Below are positions 1 through 7,055 of a stretch of 64,000 nucleotides of DNA, piece after piece. The notes under the pieces are model-generated. The model searched no databases. It was not told the DNA's origin and saw only the letters and a program-made list of their open reading frames with translations. The number at the start of each line of letters is the position of its first letter. The first letter of the stretch is position 1. Source of the DNA: CAYUWM01 sp964448395 (GTDB lineage: Bacteria > Chloroflexota > Dehalococcoidia > E44-bin15); the NCBI GenBank assembly GCA_964448395.1, contig CAYUWM010000001.1, positions 1 through 64,000 on the forward strand, in the 5' to 3' direction. Made by a program: the position numbers and the translations under genes.

Positions 1-59
1 ATCTATTGTAGCCGGAGCCATCCTTGTTAGTTATTCAATATACTAATAGCCCATTTTGT

Positions 60-287
60 TCAACCATCATCCAATCTCCACCTCTTGATGGTCCCACAGT
101 TTCTCATACCATTGCCTGTGCTCCTCACCAGTAGCTTATCCCTAAGATTACTGGCAGCTTCCTCTAGAAGCTTTACCTCTTCCAAATCAAGATATGCCTT
201 CATCAGCTTTTTACAATTACGTCTATTATGGCCTCGTCTTGGGGATTCAACTATAAGACAAACAGTGCTCTCTTCAGTAATTCTCAA
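60..287 (-). pseudogene. Possible relic of a tyrosine-recombinase gene
   Basis: A 75-codon frame opening with TTG. Its middle part (MKAYLDLEEVKLLEEAAS followed by NLRDKLLVR) resembles the beginning of the catalytic domain of XerC/XerD-type integrases, where a Y-L-x-x-E-E-V segment precedes an L-R-D-x-L-L helix. The frame then runs into unrelated residues and stops, so the active-site Arg, the H-x-x-R box and the Tyr are all absent. No convincing ribosome binding site is seen, and the start overlaps the end of the 54-residue gene upstream. I read it as a truncated remnant in the accessory left edge. A chance frame is the alternative. Confidence 0.3.
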
Positions 288-438
288 TGGAGAGGGTTTT
301 TCCTGCTAACTGCGTCTTATCCTCCTGCTGGGCAGTATTGCTTTTCGGGAGACGCTCTCGCATTATGATGAACCCTATGACTGCCAAGACACCGATAGCG
401 AGAAAGATAATGAGAATTGTGTCTTTGTAAATCACCAT
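274..438 (-). CDS. Small single-span membrane protein (54 aa)
   Basis: An ATG at 438 follows an AGGGGGG ribosome binding site at good spacing. The product begins MVIYKDTILIIFLAIG and continues as one hydrophobic span over residues about 7-27, then a short polar tail with basic and acidic residues (MRERLPKS onward). It therefore looks like an N-terminally anchored membrane miniprotein with a tail of about 27 residues. It lies downstream of the zinc-finger gene on the same strand and overlaps the relic frame that follows. I do not recognise a family. The ribosome binding site and clean membrane span support a real gene; its small size keeps confidence moderate. Confidence 0.5.
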   Translation of the reverse strand: MVIYKDTILIIFLAIGVLAVIGFIIMRERLPKSNTAQQEDKTQLAGKTLSIENY

Positions 439-478
439 GTGATGTTCCCCCCTTTATTCGTCAAGATACCCGTTTTGT

Positions 479-877
479 TTACGCTTTTTCAAAGTAATTA
501 CAATTTGGGCACTGTCGATATTTAATCTTCTCGACGGGACCAATTTCCATATGCCATTCCTTTAGATTACCCCGGTCATATGACTCGAGAGGACATTCCT
601 CAAGCGGCAATCTGCTCCACCCGACTAGATTCCCACAGGAGGGGCAAACCGAAGCTTCTCTTTCTGCTTCCAAGGTTTGAATTCTTTGTGCCTTCTGGCT
701 AGCAGAAGCCTTGAGTTCAGTGATCTTCTTATCTTTTAAATCTGTGCCATGTTTTATCTCTTCTAAGTCAGCTTCATTTACCCGGTGGTAGAGAACCCGG
801 TGGGCACCGAGTGCTTGAGGCGTCTTGAATTCCTTTTCGCATTCTTCGCAAATATTCGTTTTCTCCTCCTGTTTCAC
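479..877 (-). CDS. C2H2 zinc-finger / coiled-coil / zinc-ribbon protein, unknown function
   Basis: 132 residues from a GTG start with a TAAGG ribosome binding site. Residues about 10-31 form a C2H2-type finger: C-x2-C, twelve residues, H-x4-H, with the F and L spacing seen in classical fingers. Residues about 35-75 are charged and heptad-like (probable coiled coil). The C-terminal half carries two C-x2-C knuckles (CPSCGN and CPNCNY) that would form a zinc ribbon. Family unknown. Two metal-binding modules joined by a coiled coil suggest a dimeric nucleic-acid-binding protein, which is inference. It sits between a recombinase gene and the accessory edge, just downstream of a phased AGTACT repeat that may be its control region. 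Confidence 0.72.
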   Translation of the reverse strand: MKQEEKTNICEECEKEFKTPQALGAHRVLYHRVNEADLEEIKHGTDLKDKKITELKASASQKAQRIQTLEAEREASVCPSCGNLVGWSRLPLEECPLESYDRGNLKEWHMEIGPVEKIKYRQCPNCNYFEKA

Positions 878-944
878 AACCTTACTATTTTCATCTATCT
901 AGTATTCATCCAGCAGTCGCTCAGGATTCAACGAGGTCTCAGCT

Positions 945-1003
945 AGTACTCAGCGAGTACTGGGCCAGTACTGACGAATACTGAGCGAGTACTGGCGAGT
1001 ATT
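945..1003. repeat. Helically phased AGTACT repeat array
   Basis: Six copies of the palindrome AGTACT or a one-base variant begin at 945, 956, 967, 977 (AATACT), 988 and 998 (AGTATT). Spacing is 11, 11, 10, 11 and 10 bases, close to one turn of B-DNA. The array is upstream of the zinc-finger gene start at 877 and downstream of the recombinase stop at 1118. Further AGTATT copies lie near 901 and 1023. Phasing on one helix face is typical of cooperative protein binding, so this may be an operator or a recombinase accessory-protein site. Confidence 0.6.
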
Positions 1004-1117
1004 CCATCAATATTGGTAGCATAGTATTCACGGTTTCTCCTTCATACAGTAATGTGTCTGTTAATCTAATCGTCACTTAATAAACATGCGACTATGTGTA
1101 ATAAAACTGACTCAGAA

Positions 1118-2203
1118 CTAATGACGGCCTCGGGAGTCCCATCCGCCAGAATAAACGCGCTCTGTGTTTGTGTGCGACTTATGTAGTGGTGAGGTTCGAT
1201 TACCAGATGTAAGCTTCAGGTTATCTACCGGGCTGTATCGCTGGTGCATGGCCTGAAGGTCGTACATAGCTACATTCACATAGCTTCGTACCATGTCCAG
1301 TGTTTCATGACCAAGTATGCGCTGTAATGCAAAAACGTCTCCGCCATTTCTAAGGTAGCTGATGGCGCAGGTGTGCCGGAAGGTATGCGGAGAGCACCGC
1401 ACCCCCTCGATACCCGCTTTCATGCAGCGCCTCTCGACGATTGCTTCTAGGGTGTTTACCGTGAGCGGATAACCGCTGCCGCTGAGGAACAGGTTGCTGC
1501 ATAGCGGATTGGCCGGCTCGGGACGGTGGCGCAGCAGGTACTTCCAGATGGTACGCTGCACCTTTGAACCTATGGGGACCGCCCGGTATTTATATCCCTT
1601 GCCGAAGACGGTTATAATTCCATCATCCAGGTTGACGTCGGTGGTGGTCAGGTTGACGAGTTCCGAAGCACGTATACCGGAATCCAGCAGTATCAGGATG
1701 ATGGTCAAGTCCCTGAAACCGTTACCCGTGCTGGTATCAATGGACCGTAGAATGGATTCTAACTGATTTCCGGTAAAGGTCGGAGTGATTTTTTGGGGAG
1801 GTTTGGGTATCCTGACCTTATCGAAGGGGCTGGAGAGTATGAATTCCTCGCGAACCAGCCAGGACCAGAAGGCGCGTATAGATCTCATGTAGGTGTTGAT
1901 GGTATGCACCGTGACCCCCCTGTCCAGTGGTCCTGAAAACGGGTGAACCTCGTAGGCTTTGACCTGTTGCAGGTGGGAGATATAGGCCCTAATCTCAGTG
2001 GGGCCTATGCGGATGACATCATCGGACATCCCGTTTGCAAGGAAGAAATCCCTCAGTGATGTTATAGCGGTGCGGGCGATTTCAAAGGTCTTGGGGCTTT
2101 TCCCCTCGGTCTGGGCACACAGCCGGTAGCCCTCGAGTAGGGTGTCGATATCGGTTGATTTACTACCAAGTTTAACTGGTTGCTTAAGCTGTTCTTGCTT
2201 CAT
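1118..2203 (-). CDS. Tyrosine recombinase / integrase
   Basis: 361 residues; ATG preceded by AAGGGA at good spacing. The N-terminal part (about 20-120) is the helical core-binding domain of XerC/D-like recombinases. The catalytic part has all expected residues: Arg in DSGIRASELVNL, Lys in the FGKGYKYRAVPI beta hairpin, H-x-x-R in SPHTFRHTC, His in RILGHETL and the nucleophilic Tyr in VRSYVNVAM. It cuts and rejoins DNA through a 3'-phosphotyrosine. The gene faces away from the 3' end of tRNA-Arg, with only a terminator between them, which is the usual layout of an integrase that uses a tRNA gene as attachment site. A role in integrating the left-hand element is inference. Confidence 0.9.
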   Translation of the reverse strand: MKQEQLKQPVKLGSKSTDIDTLLEGYRLCAQTEGKSPKTFEIARTAITSLRDFFLANGMSDDVIRIGPTEIRAYISHLQQVKAYEVHPFSGPLDRGVTVHTINTYMRSIRAFWSWLVREEFILSSPFDKVRIPKPPQKITPTFTGNQLESILRSIDTSTGNGFRDLTIILILLDSGIRASELVNLTTTDVNLDDGIITVFGKGYKYRAVPIGSKVQRTIWKYLLRHRPEPANPLCSNLFLSGSGYPLTVNTLEAIVERRCMKAGIEGVRCSPHTFRHTCAISYLRNGGDVFALQRILGHETLDMVRSYVNVAMYDLQAMHQRYSPVDNLKLTSGNRTSPLHKSHTNTERVYSGGWDSRGRH

Positions 2204-2247
2204 TTTCTATCCCTTCTCATTTTTGTCGAGGCAGTGGGTCATTTAAC

Positions 2248-2273
2248 AAAAAATCCCCGGTTTTAACCGGGGA
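2248..2273 (-). terminator. Rho-independent terminator of tRNA-Arg
   Basis: Read on the minus strand, TCCCCGG pairs with CCGGGGA around a six-base loop and is followed by a run of six T. It lies between the tRNA 3' end and the recombinase start, so it ends the tRNA transcript and insulates the recombinase gene. Confidence 0.8.
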
Positions 2274-2309
2274 CCGGAGGGATGATCTAGCTTCGAGCCA
2301 GCTATGGGA

Positions 2310-2385
<76 letters not shown>

Positions 2386-2396
2386 GTTCACGCTTG

Positions 2397-2426
2397 ATTG
2401 TATCACCTGTAAGAAATCGTTGACAA
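2397..2426 (-). promoter_or_regulatory. Promoter of tRNA-Arg
   Basis: On the minus strand a TTGTCA -35 box (2426-2421) and a TACAAT -10 box (2402-2397) are 18 bases apart, with an extended TGa before the -10. The predicted start falls a few bases before the tRNA 5' end at 2385. Confidence 0.7.
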
Positions 2427-2447
2427 GATTATATCGGGTGAAACGAT

Positions 2448-2999
2448 TCAGTTCTCCGTCATAAGTGTTTCCAGCGTTTCGTTATAAGCATCATGCGTTC
2501 TATCGTCGAAAAGGACGAAAACGACCTCATCGAGAGCGTCATTGTGACGCAGGAAGTCGATGACTGTCCGGAGCGCTGTCTCGGCAGCGAGACGAACCGG
2601 ATATCCGTAAACACCGGTGCTTATCGAGGGGAAGGAAACGCTCTTTAGTCCCTTGGCGACGGCAACTTCCAAACTGTGGCGATAGGCGCTGGCCAGCAGA
2701 TCGGCTTCCTCCCTGTGACCGCCATGCCAGACCGGTCCTACAGTGTGGATAACGTGTCTGGCTTGCATGTTCCCGCCGGTTGTTATCACCGCTTCGCCAG
2801 TGGGGAGGCGCCCCTGTCGAGATACGATCTGCTTGCACTCCTCCAAGATGGCTGATCCTCCGGCGCGGTGGATAGCCCCGTCGACACCTCCACCGCCCTT
2901 GAGGCTGGAATTGGCAGCGTTGACGATAGCATCGGTGTCTTGCATGGTGATATCGCCTCGAACTAGCGATAGCTTGGTGTTGCCGATTTTGCGCTCCAT
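2448..2999 (-). CDS. Macro-domain (ADP-ribose-binding) protein
   Basis: I take the ATG at 2999 (183 residues). An in-frame extension to 3098 would run through a strong hairpin and into the thiolase gene. The product is essentially one macro domain: LVRGDI near the start, the NAANSSLKGGGGVDGAIH loop that binds ADP-ribose, and the GVYGYP loop near residue 120. Macro domains of this size bind or hydrolyse ADP-ribose, O-acetyl-ADP-ribose or mono-ADP-ribosyl groups in the cytoplasm; the substrate here is not known. It follows the thiolase gene on the same strand, separated by a 12-bp stem that may partly terminate transcription. Confidence 0.88.
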   Translation of the reverse strand: MERKIGNTKLSLVRGDITMQDTDAIVNAANSSLKGGGGVDGAIHRAGGSAILEECKQIVSRQGRLPTGEAVITTGGNMQARHVIHTVGPVWHGGHREEADLLASAYRHSLEVAVAKGLKSVSFPSISTGVYGYPVRLAAETALRTVIDFLRHNDALDEVVFVLFDDRTHDAYNETLETLMTEN

Positions 3000-3018
3000 A
3001 TCCAGGTGACCTAAATAG

Positions 3019-3054
3019 ATATAGGGCTCGCCGCTATTTTGACGAGCCCTATAT
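3019..3054 (-). terminator. Strong hairpin between thiolase and macro-domain genes
   Basis: ATATAGGGCTCG (3019-3030) and CGAGCCCTATAT (3043-3054) form a perfect 12-bp stem with a 12-base loop, just after the thiolase stop. Neither strand has a clear T run after it, so it may be a partial terminator or an mRNA processing or stability element. Confidence 0.55.
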
Positions 3055-3061
3055 GTTAGCC

Positions 3062-4243
3062 TTAGAGTCCCATTATGGCGACCCCGACAACGCTCCACGG
3101 GGGATAGCCGCCCATGTTGTGGGTAAGCCCCAGTTTCGGGTTCTTGAGCTGGCGCTCACCGCACTTGCCTTGCATCTGCTTATACACCTCGTATGCCATG
3201 CGCAGTCCGGAGGCGCCTACCGGGTGCCCGAAGCATTTGAGACCGCCGTCGGCGTTCACCGGAAGCCCGCCGTCGAGGTCGAAGAAGCCGGATTCGATAT
3301 CCCCTCTTACCTTGCCGCGCGGGCTGAACTGGAGGTCTTCCATGGTAACCGCCTCGGTGATCGAGAAGCAATCGTGAACCTCGGCGATGCTTATCTCCTC
3401 GCGCGGATTCTTAATGCCCGCCTCTTTGTACGCACGCTGACCGGCGCGGAATCCAGTTTCGGCGTGGGTATAATCATAATCGGTATACCACATATCCTCA
3501 CCGGAGGCAGCCGCGATTTGAAGGGACTTGATATAGACCGGGTCTTTACGATACTTCTTTGCGTCCTCGGCTCGAACCATGATGGCAGCGGCAGAGCCGT
3601 CAGACACCCCGCAGCAGTCGAAAAGGCCTAGCGGCCACGCGATTATGGGTGCGTTAATGATGGCATCCAGCTCTACCGCCTTTCTCAGGTGGGCCTTGGG
3701 ATGCTTAGCACCGTTCTGGTGGCTTTTCCATGTGGCCCTGGCTATCATTCGCTTGCCCTCCTCTGGTGAAAGGCCATAACGGGAGAAGTAGCGTGTAGCC
3801 ATCATGGCGTAAGTGCCGGGGCCGGATGCGTTAGCGGTCCAGTATTGCTCCTGAGGCGGTCTCAGGTCGGGCAATCCGCCATAGCCCACGTCCTTCAATT
3901 TCTCCACGCCAATACACAGTGCCACATCGCAGCATTTCGCTGCTAAAGCGTATGCAGCACCACGCATAGCCTCGGTGGCGCTGGCGCAAAGGTTCTCCAC
4001 ATGTGTTACCGGTATGTAGGGCAGCTTTAGCGTCTGCGATAGCTGTATGGCGCTCAGGCCCTGCATGGGATAAAGGGCGGACCACCATGCGGCGTCGATG
4101 TCCTTTTTCTCGATACCGGCATCTTCCATGCACTCCTTATAGGCATCCACCATCAGGTCGGGGCCGCTCATGTCCCAGAGCTCACCGAACCGGGTACATC
4201 CCATTCCAATTATTGCAACTTTATCCTTAATCCCTTCTACCAT
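3062..4243 (-). CDS. Thiolase, SCP2/lipid-transfer type (acetyl-CoA acetyltransferase-like)
   Basis: 393 residues with a strong AAGGAG ribosome binding site. Active-site features: the nucleophilic Cys in VENLCASATEA (about residue 90) and the His in FGHPVGASG. The last thiolase box reads HNMGG, so the second catalytic Cys of biosynthetic thiolases is not at its usual place, as in other lipid-transfer-type thiolases. The family condenses or cleaves acyl-CoA thioesters. It is 15 bases downstream of the HMG-CoA-synthase-like/DUF35 gene. In archaea these three modules form a channelled complex for acetoacetyl-CoA and HMG-CoA formation. Whether that holds here is uncertain because the partner's active site looks changed. 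Confidence 0.88.
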   Translation of the reverse strand: MVEGIKDKVAIIGMGCTRFGELWDMSGPDLMVDAYKECMEDAGIEKKDIDAAWWSALYPMQGLSAIQLSQTLKLPYIPVTHVENLCASATEAMRGAAYALAAKCCDVALCIGVEKLKDVGYGGLPDLRPPQEQYWTANASGPGTYAMMATRYFSRYGLSPEEGKRMIARATWKSHQNGAKHPKAHLRKAVELDAIINAPIIAWPLGLFDCCGVSDGSAAAIMVRAEDAKKYRKDPVYIKSLQIAAASGEDMWYTDYDYTHAETGFRAGQRAYKEAGIKNPREEISIAEVHDCFSITEAVTMEDLQFSPRGKVRGDIESGFFDLDGGLPVNADGGLKCFGHPVGASGLRMAYEVYKQMQGKCGERQLKNPKLGLTHNMGGYPPWSVVGVAIMGL

Positions 4244-4258
4244 TGTATATCTCCTTCG

Positions 4259-5698
4259 TTACTGCTTAACCGGGGTGCCCTTCCAGCCATACCCGACGAA
4301 CCCGGGCGATTCCCATCGCTTGCGGAAGGTCATCTCCAGAGGCATGTTGACTGACAGCTCATCCTGATCGCAATCGGTCAGGTTGAATATCGCCCGCCCG
4401 CCGCCTTCGAAATCGATCATGCCGTACAGTTCCGGGGGCGTTGGACTGTAGGCCAGCATGTCCCCGGTGTAGGTGAACAGGTGCGCATATTTATCGGAGA
4501 AGCGGTATTCTTCCATCTGATCGATAGCCCCGCATTTGGGGTTGATGCATATCCGCTGCGGCGGCCATTGAGGGGTCTTGCACTTCTTGCACTTGGTGCC
4601 GATTAGCCCGACAAGCTTTTTGCGATCTCGCCACAATATAGTAGTAGACGTTCGGAAAAATTCCTCACCCCGACCGGCAACATCCGTGGTGAGCACGTTG
4701 TTGAAGGTAACCATCCGGTCATAGCTGGTGAGGTCTTTTTTATGGGCCAGGTGTTTCTTGATACCTTTTCTCGGGCTCACCTTTTCGATCTCGGGTGTAA
4801 CCTCGAAGAGCAGGGCGTCGCTGCCGTTGCCGTGGCTGGCAACTATTATCTTATCGCCTGGCTTGGCATCCTCCAGCGCTGCCACCAAGATCATCAGAGG
4901 GTTTGGCGATCCGGTGAACCCCACTGTGGTGAACATGTGGTCCTGGATCTGCTCGGGTTTAAATCCGAGCTGGCTTCCCATCTTGGCGTGAGGCCGCACG
5001 TACATACAGGGATAACATACCTTGGCAACATCCTTAGGATCGAGCTTGCATTTCTTCATCAATCCCGCAATCGCTTCGGGAATGAACTTGCTGAAGCCTT
5101 GATCACGGGTGAAGCGGTCTTCCCCGGTGCGGGTGAATCGCTCGGTATCGATCCTCCAGTGGTCGATGAAATCGTAGCTGACAGAATAGCTGCCTATCAG
5201 GTTGGCTATTACGTTGTTCTTGCCCATCAGCAGCGCCGCTGCGCCGTCGCCGTACATTTCCTCCTGATAGCTGCCTGCCGGGCCGAGGCGGCAGTCCGAT
5301 GCGCATACCAGTATGCTCTTAGCAGTTCCGGCCTTAACCGCATCGTAGGCGGAGAGTAACGCCGTCGTCCCCGACTTCACTGAAGCGGTGAAGTCCGCCG
5401 TTCGCGATTCAGGTTTCAAATCGAGGGCAGTGGATATTATCCCCGCGTTCTGCCTTTCCTCGAACGGCCCCGTAGCTGTGGCCATGTATATGCCGTCGAT
5501 CTTGTCCCGATCCAAACCTTTGAGGCAGTCCATCCCCGCATTGACCGCCATGGTGAGGCTATCCTCATCATAGTTAGCCACTGCCTTTTCACCTGGCATT
5601 ATGGCTGCGGGATTAACGAAGCCGATAGACATGTAAATGGTCATCCGGTTGATGCGGTGCCACGGTATATAGGCTCCATATGCTGTGATACCTACCAT
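4259..5698 (-). CDS. HMG-CoA-synthase-like protein fused to a DUF35 zinc-ribbon/OB domain
   Basis: 479 residues with an AAGGAG ribosome binding site. Residues about 1-340 have the thiolase-like fold of archaeal-type HMG-CoA synthase (start MVGITAYGAYIP; DKIDGIYMATATG). Residues about 365-470 are a DUF35 module: a zinc ribbon (C-x2-C, ten residues, C-x4-C) followed by an OB fold. Archaea normally encode DUF35 separately, so this is a fusion of two partners. By eye, the catalytic positions are not conserved: the Cys segment reads TASVKSGT (Val at the Cys position), the Glu segment ATATG (Ala at Glu), and the His segment YVRPHAKM (Val at His). It may act as a scaffold or on another substrate. 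First gene of an operon with the thiolase. Confidence 0.82.
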   Translation of the reverse strand: MVGITAYGAYIPWHRINRMTIYMSIGFVNPAAIMPGEKAVANYDEDSLTMAVNAGMDCLKGLDRDKIDGIYMATATGPFEERQNAGIISTALDLKPESRTADFTASVKSGTTALLSAYDAVKAGTAKSILVCASDCRLGPAGSYQEEMYGDGAAALLMGKNNVIANLIGSYSVSYDFIDHWRIDTERFTRTGEDRFTRDQGFSKFIPEAIAGLMKKCKLDPKDVAKVCYPCMYVRPHAKMGSQLGFKPEQIQDHMFTTVGFTGSPNPLMILVAALEDAKPGDKIIVASHGNGSDALLFEVTPEIEKVSPRKGIKKHLAHKKDLTSYDRMVTFNNVLTTDVAGRGEEFFRTSTTILWRDRKKLVGLIGTKCKKCKTPQWPPQRICINPKCGAIDQMEEYRFSDKYAHLFTYTGDMLAYSPTPPELYGMIDFEGGGRAIFNLTDCDQDELSVNMPLEMTFRKRWESPGFVGYGWKGTPVKQ

Positions 5699-5730
5699 CT
5701 AAACTCCTTTCCTTATCGGATACCCGATTT

Positions 5731-5760
5731 AAGATACTGTTTTTAAGCTTGAGCTGTCAA
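5731..5760 (-). promoter_or_regulatory. Promoter of the HMGCS-like/thiolase operon
   Basis: On the minus strand TTGACA (5760-5755) and TATCTT (5736-5731) are 18 bases apart, giving a start near 5724 and a leader of about 25 bases that includes the ribosome binding site. Confidence 0.6.
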
Positions 5761-5765
5761 CTGCA

Positions 5766-7010
5766 CTACGCTCGGACCAGTGATTTGATGAGAGAAAGCT
5801 CGTCCCTGATTAAGCGGGGCATCAGGAAATTGGCCTTAATGTGCGCTGTTCCCGCTTTACCTATCTTCCTGGCCTCATCGGGATTTTCGAGCAAGTAAAC
5901 CACCTTTTCGGCGCATTCTTCAATAGCATCCACCAGATAATTATCGAGGATGCCGACCATCTGCATGGGGATCCCGCCGACGTTGCCGGCAACAACTGGT
6001 GTGCCCTTCCACAGAGCCTCGGCGACCACTAGGCCAAATCCTTCCTTTATCGATTTTTGGATGACGACATCCGCGGCTCTCTGGAAAGCGTTAACCTCCA
6101 TGTTACCGATGCCGTTCAGGTTGCTGAAAATCTGGATATCTGCATATTTCTCCGCCTCTTTGTCGATGGCGGAGTAAAGCTCCCACCCCTCGGGGTCATC
6201 GTGTGCCAGTGAGCCGACCAGCGCCAGTTGTAAGCCCGGTATTTGCTCCCTTGCCAATTTGTAAACCTCGATTACCCCGAATGGATCCTTCCAGCGATCG
6301 AACCTTGAAACCTGGATGATTAGCGGCCTGTCAGGATCAAGGCCGACATTTTCAACCATAGTGGAGCAAACCTCTTTTTTCGGCAGCGGCATGTTCTTCG
6401 TGCTGAAGGCATCGATGCAGGGTGGCATGATAGCGATCTTCGGCCCTTTGAGATCGGGTGGCACGAACTTGTCCATAGTGAATATGGCGGCGTCGTGCTC
6501 TTCAATGTGAGGCCGCAGGAACTGCCAGGTCTCTTCGTCCGGCTCCGAGCTATCGATGTGGCAGCGCCATATCCATTTCGCCCGCCCGCTGTCGCAGAAG
6601 TGGCGCAGCGCCACCGGTTGCGGGTCGTTGATCACGAAGATATCGTAGTCGCGGTCAAGTTCGTGTGCATTCTTCTGGTTGTTGGCCAGAAAGATCCTTC
6701 TGGTCTGCTGCTCAAGCAATGGATATTCAGCCCCCTGCATGGCATTGTGCAGGGACTTTGTTATGGTGAAGAAACGTTGATCGCCGCGGATAATCTGCCA
6801 GTCGGCGTGGAGGCCCAGGCTTCGGATGAGGGGGATATAGGAGAATAGCAACTCGGCTACACCGCCGCCGAAGGGCGTGGAATTGATATGGCATATCTTT
6901 ATGCCCTTCAGGTCCCGGGCAAGAGCCTCGAGTTCATCTATCGGCTCATCGCCTATCAGACCGCGATATTTATTGATATCTTTAGTGACCAGTGAAATCT
7001 TTTGCAGCAT
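5766..7010 (-). CDS. GT4 glycosyltransferase, TreT-like trehalose synthase
   Basis: 414 residues. The start of the GT-B fold, ICHINSTPFGGGVAELL (about 37-53), is typical of the trehalose glycosyltransferring synthase (TreT) and trehalose phosphorylase branch of GT4. The donor-site E-x7-E motif is in KEGFGLVVAEALWKG (about 330-345), followed by GTPVVAGNVGG. TreT makes trehalose from a nucleotide-glucose donor and glucose; other GT4 enzymes share the fold, so the exact substrate is inferred. No otsAB or other trehalose gene is in the window. Trehalose would serve as a compatible solute. The ribosome binding site is weak (AGGA directly before ATG). The gene follows mtaB by 45 bases on the same strand. 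Confidence 0.8.
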   Translation of the reverse strand: MLQKISLVTKDINKYRGLIGDEPIDELEALARDLKGIKICHINSTPFGGGVAELLFSYIPLIRSLGLHADWQIIRGDQRFFTITKSLHNAMQGAEYPLLEQQTRRIFLANNQKNAHELDRDYDIFVINDPQPVALRHFCDSGRAKWIWRCHIDSSEPDEETWQFLRPHIEEHDAAIFTMDKFVPPDLKGPKIAIMPPCIDAFSTKNMPLPKKEVCSTMVENVGLDPDRPLIIQVSRFDRWKDPFGVIEVYKLAREQIPGLQLALVGSLAHDDPEGWELYSAIDKEAEKYADIQIFSNLNGIGNMEVNAFQRAADVVIQKSIKEGFGLVVAEALWKGTPVVAGNVGGIPMQMVGILDNYLVDAIEECAEKVVYLLENPDEARKIGKAGTAHIKANFLMPRLIRDELSLIKSLVRA

Positions 7011-7055
7011 TCCTGATCGCTCAGAGCCTAAAAACGAAGGACGTTGTTGTGTTTA

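Noticed and set aside
945..1003. CRISPR or plasmid iterons
   Set aside because: Units are only 10-11 bases with no spacers, and no replication gene is next to them; phased operator is the better reading.
2999..3098. Extended N-terminus for the macro-domain protein
   Set aside because: It would include a strong hairpin and overlap the thiolase end; the macro domain is complete from the ATG at 2999.
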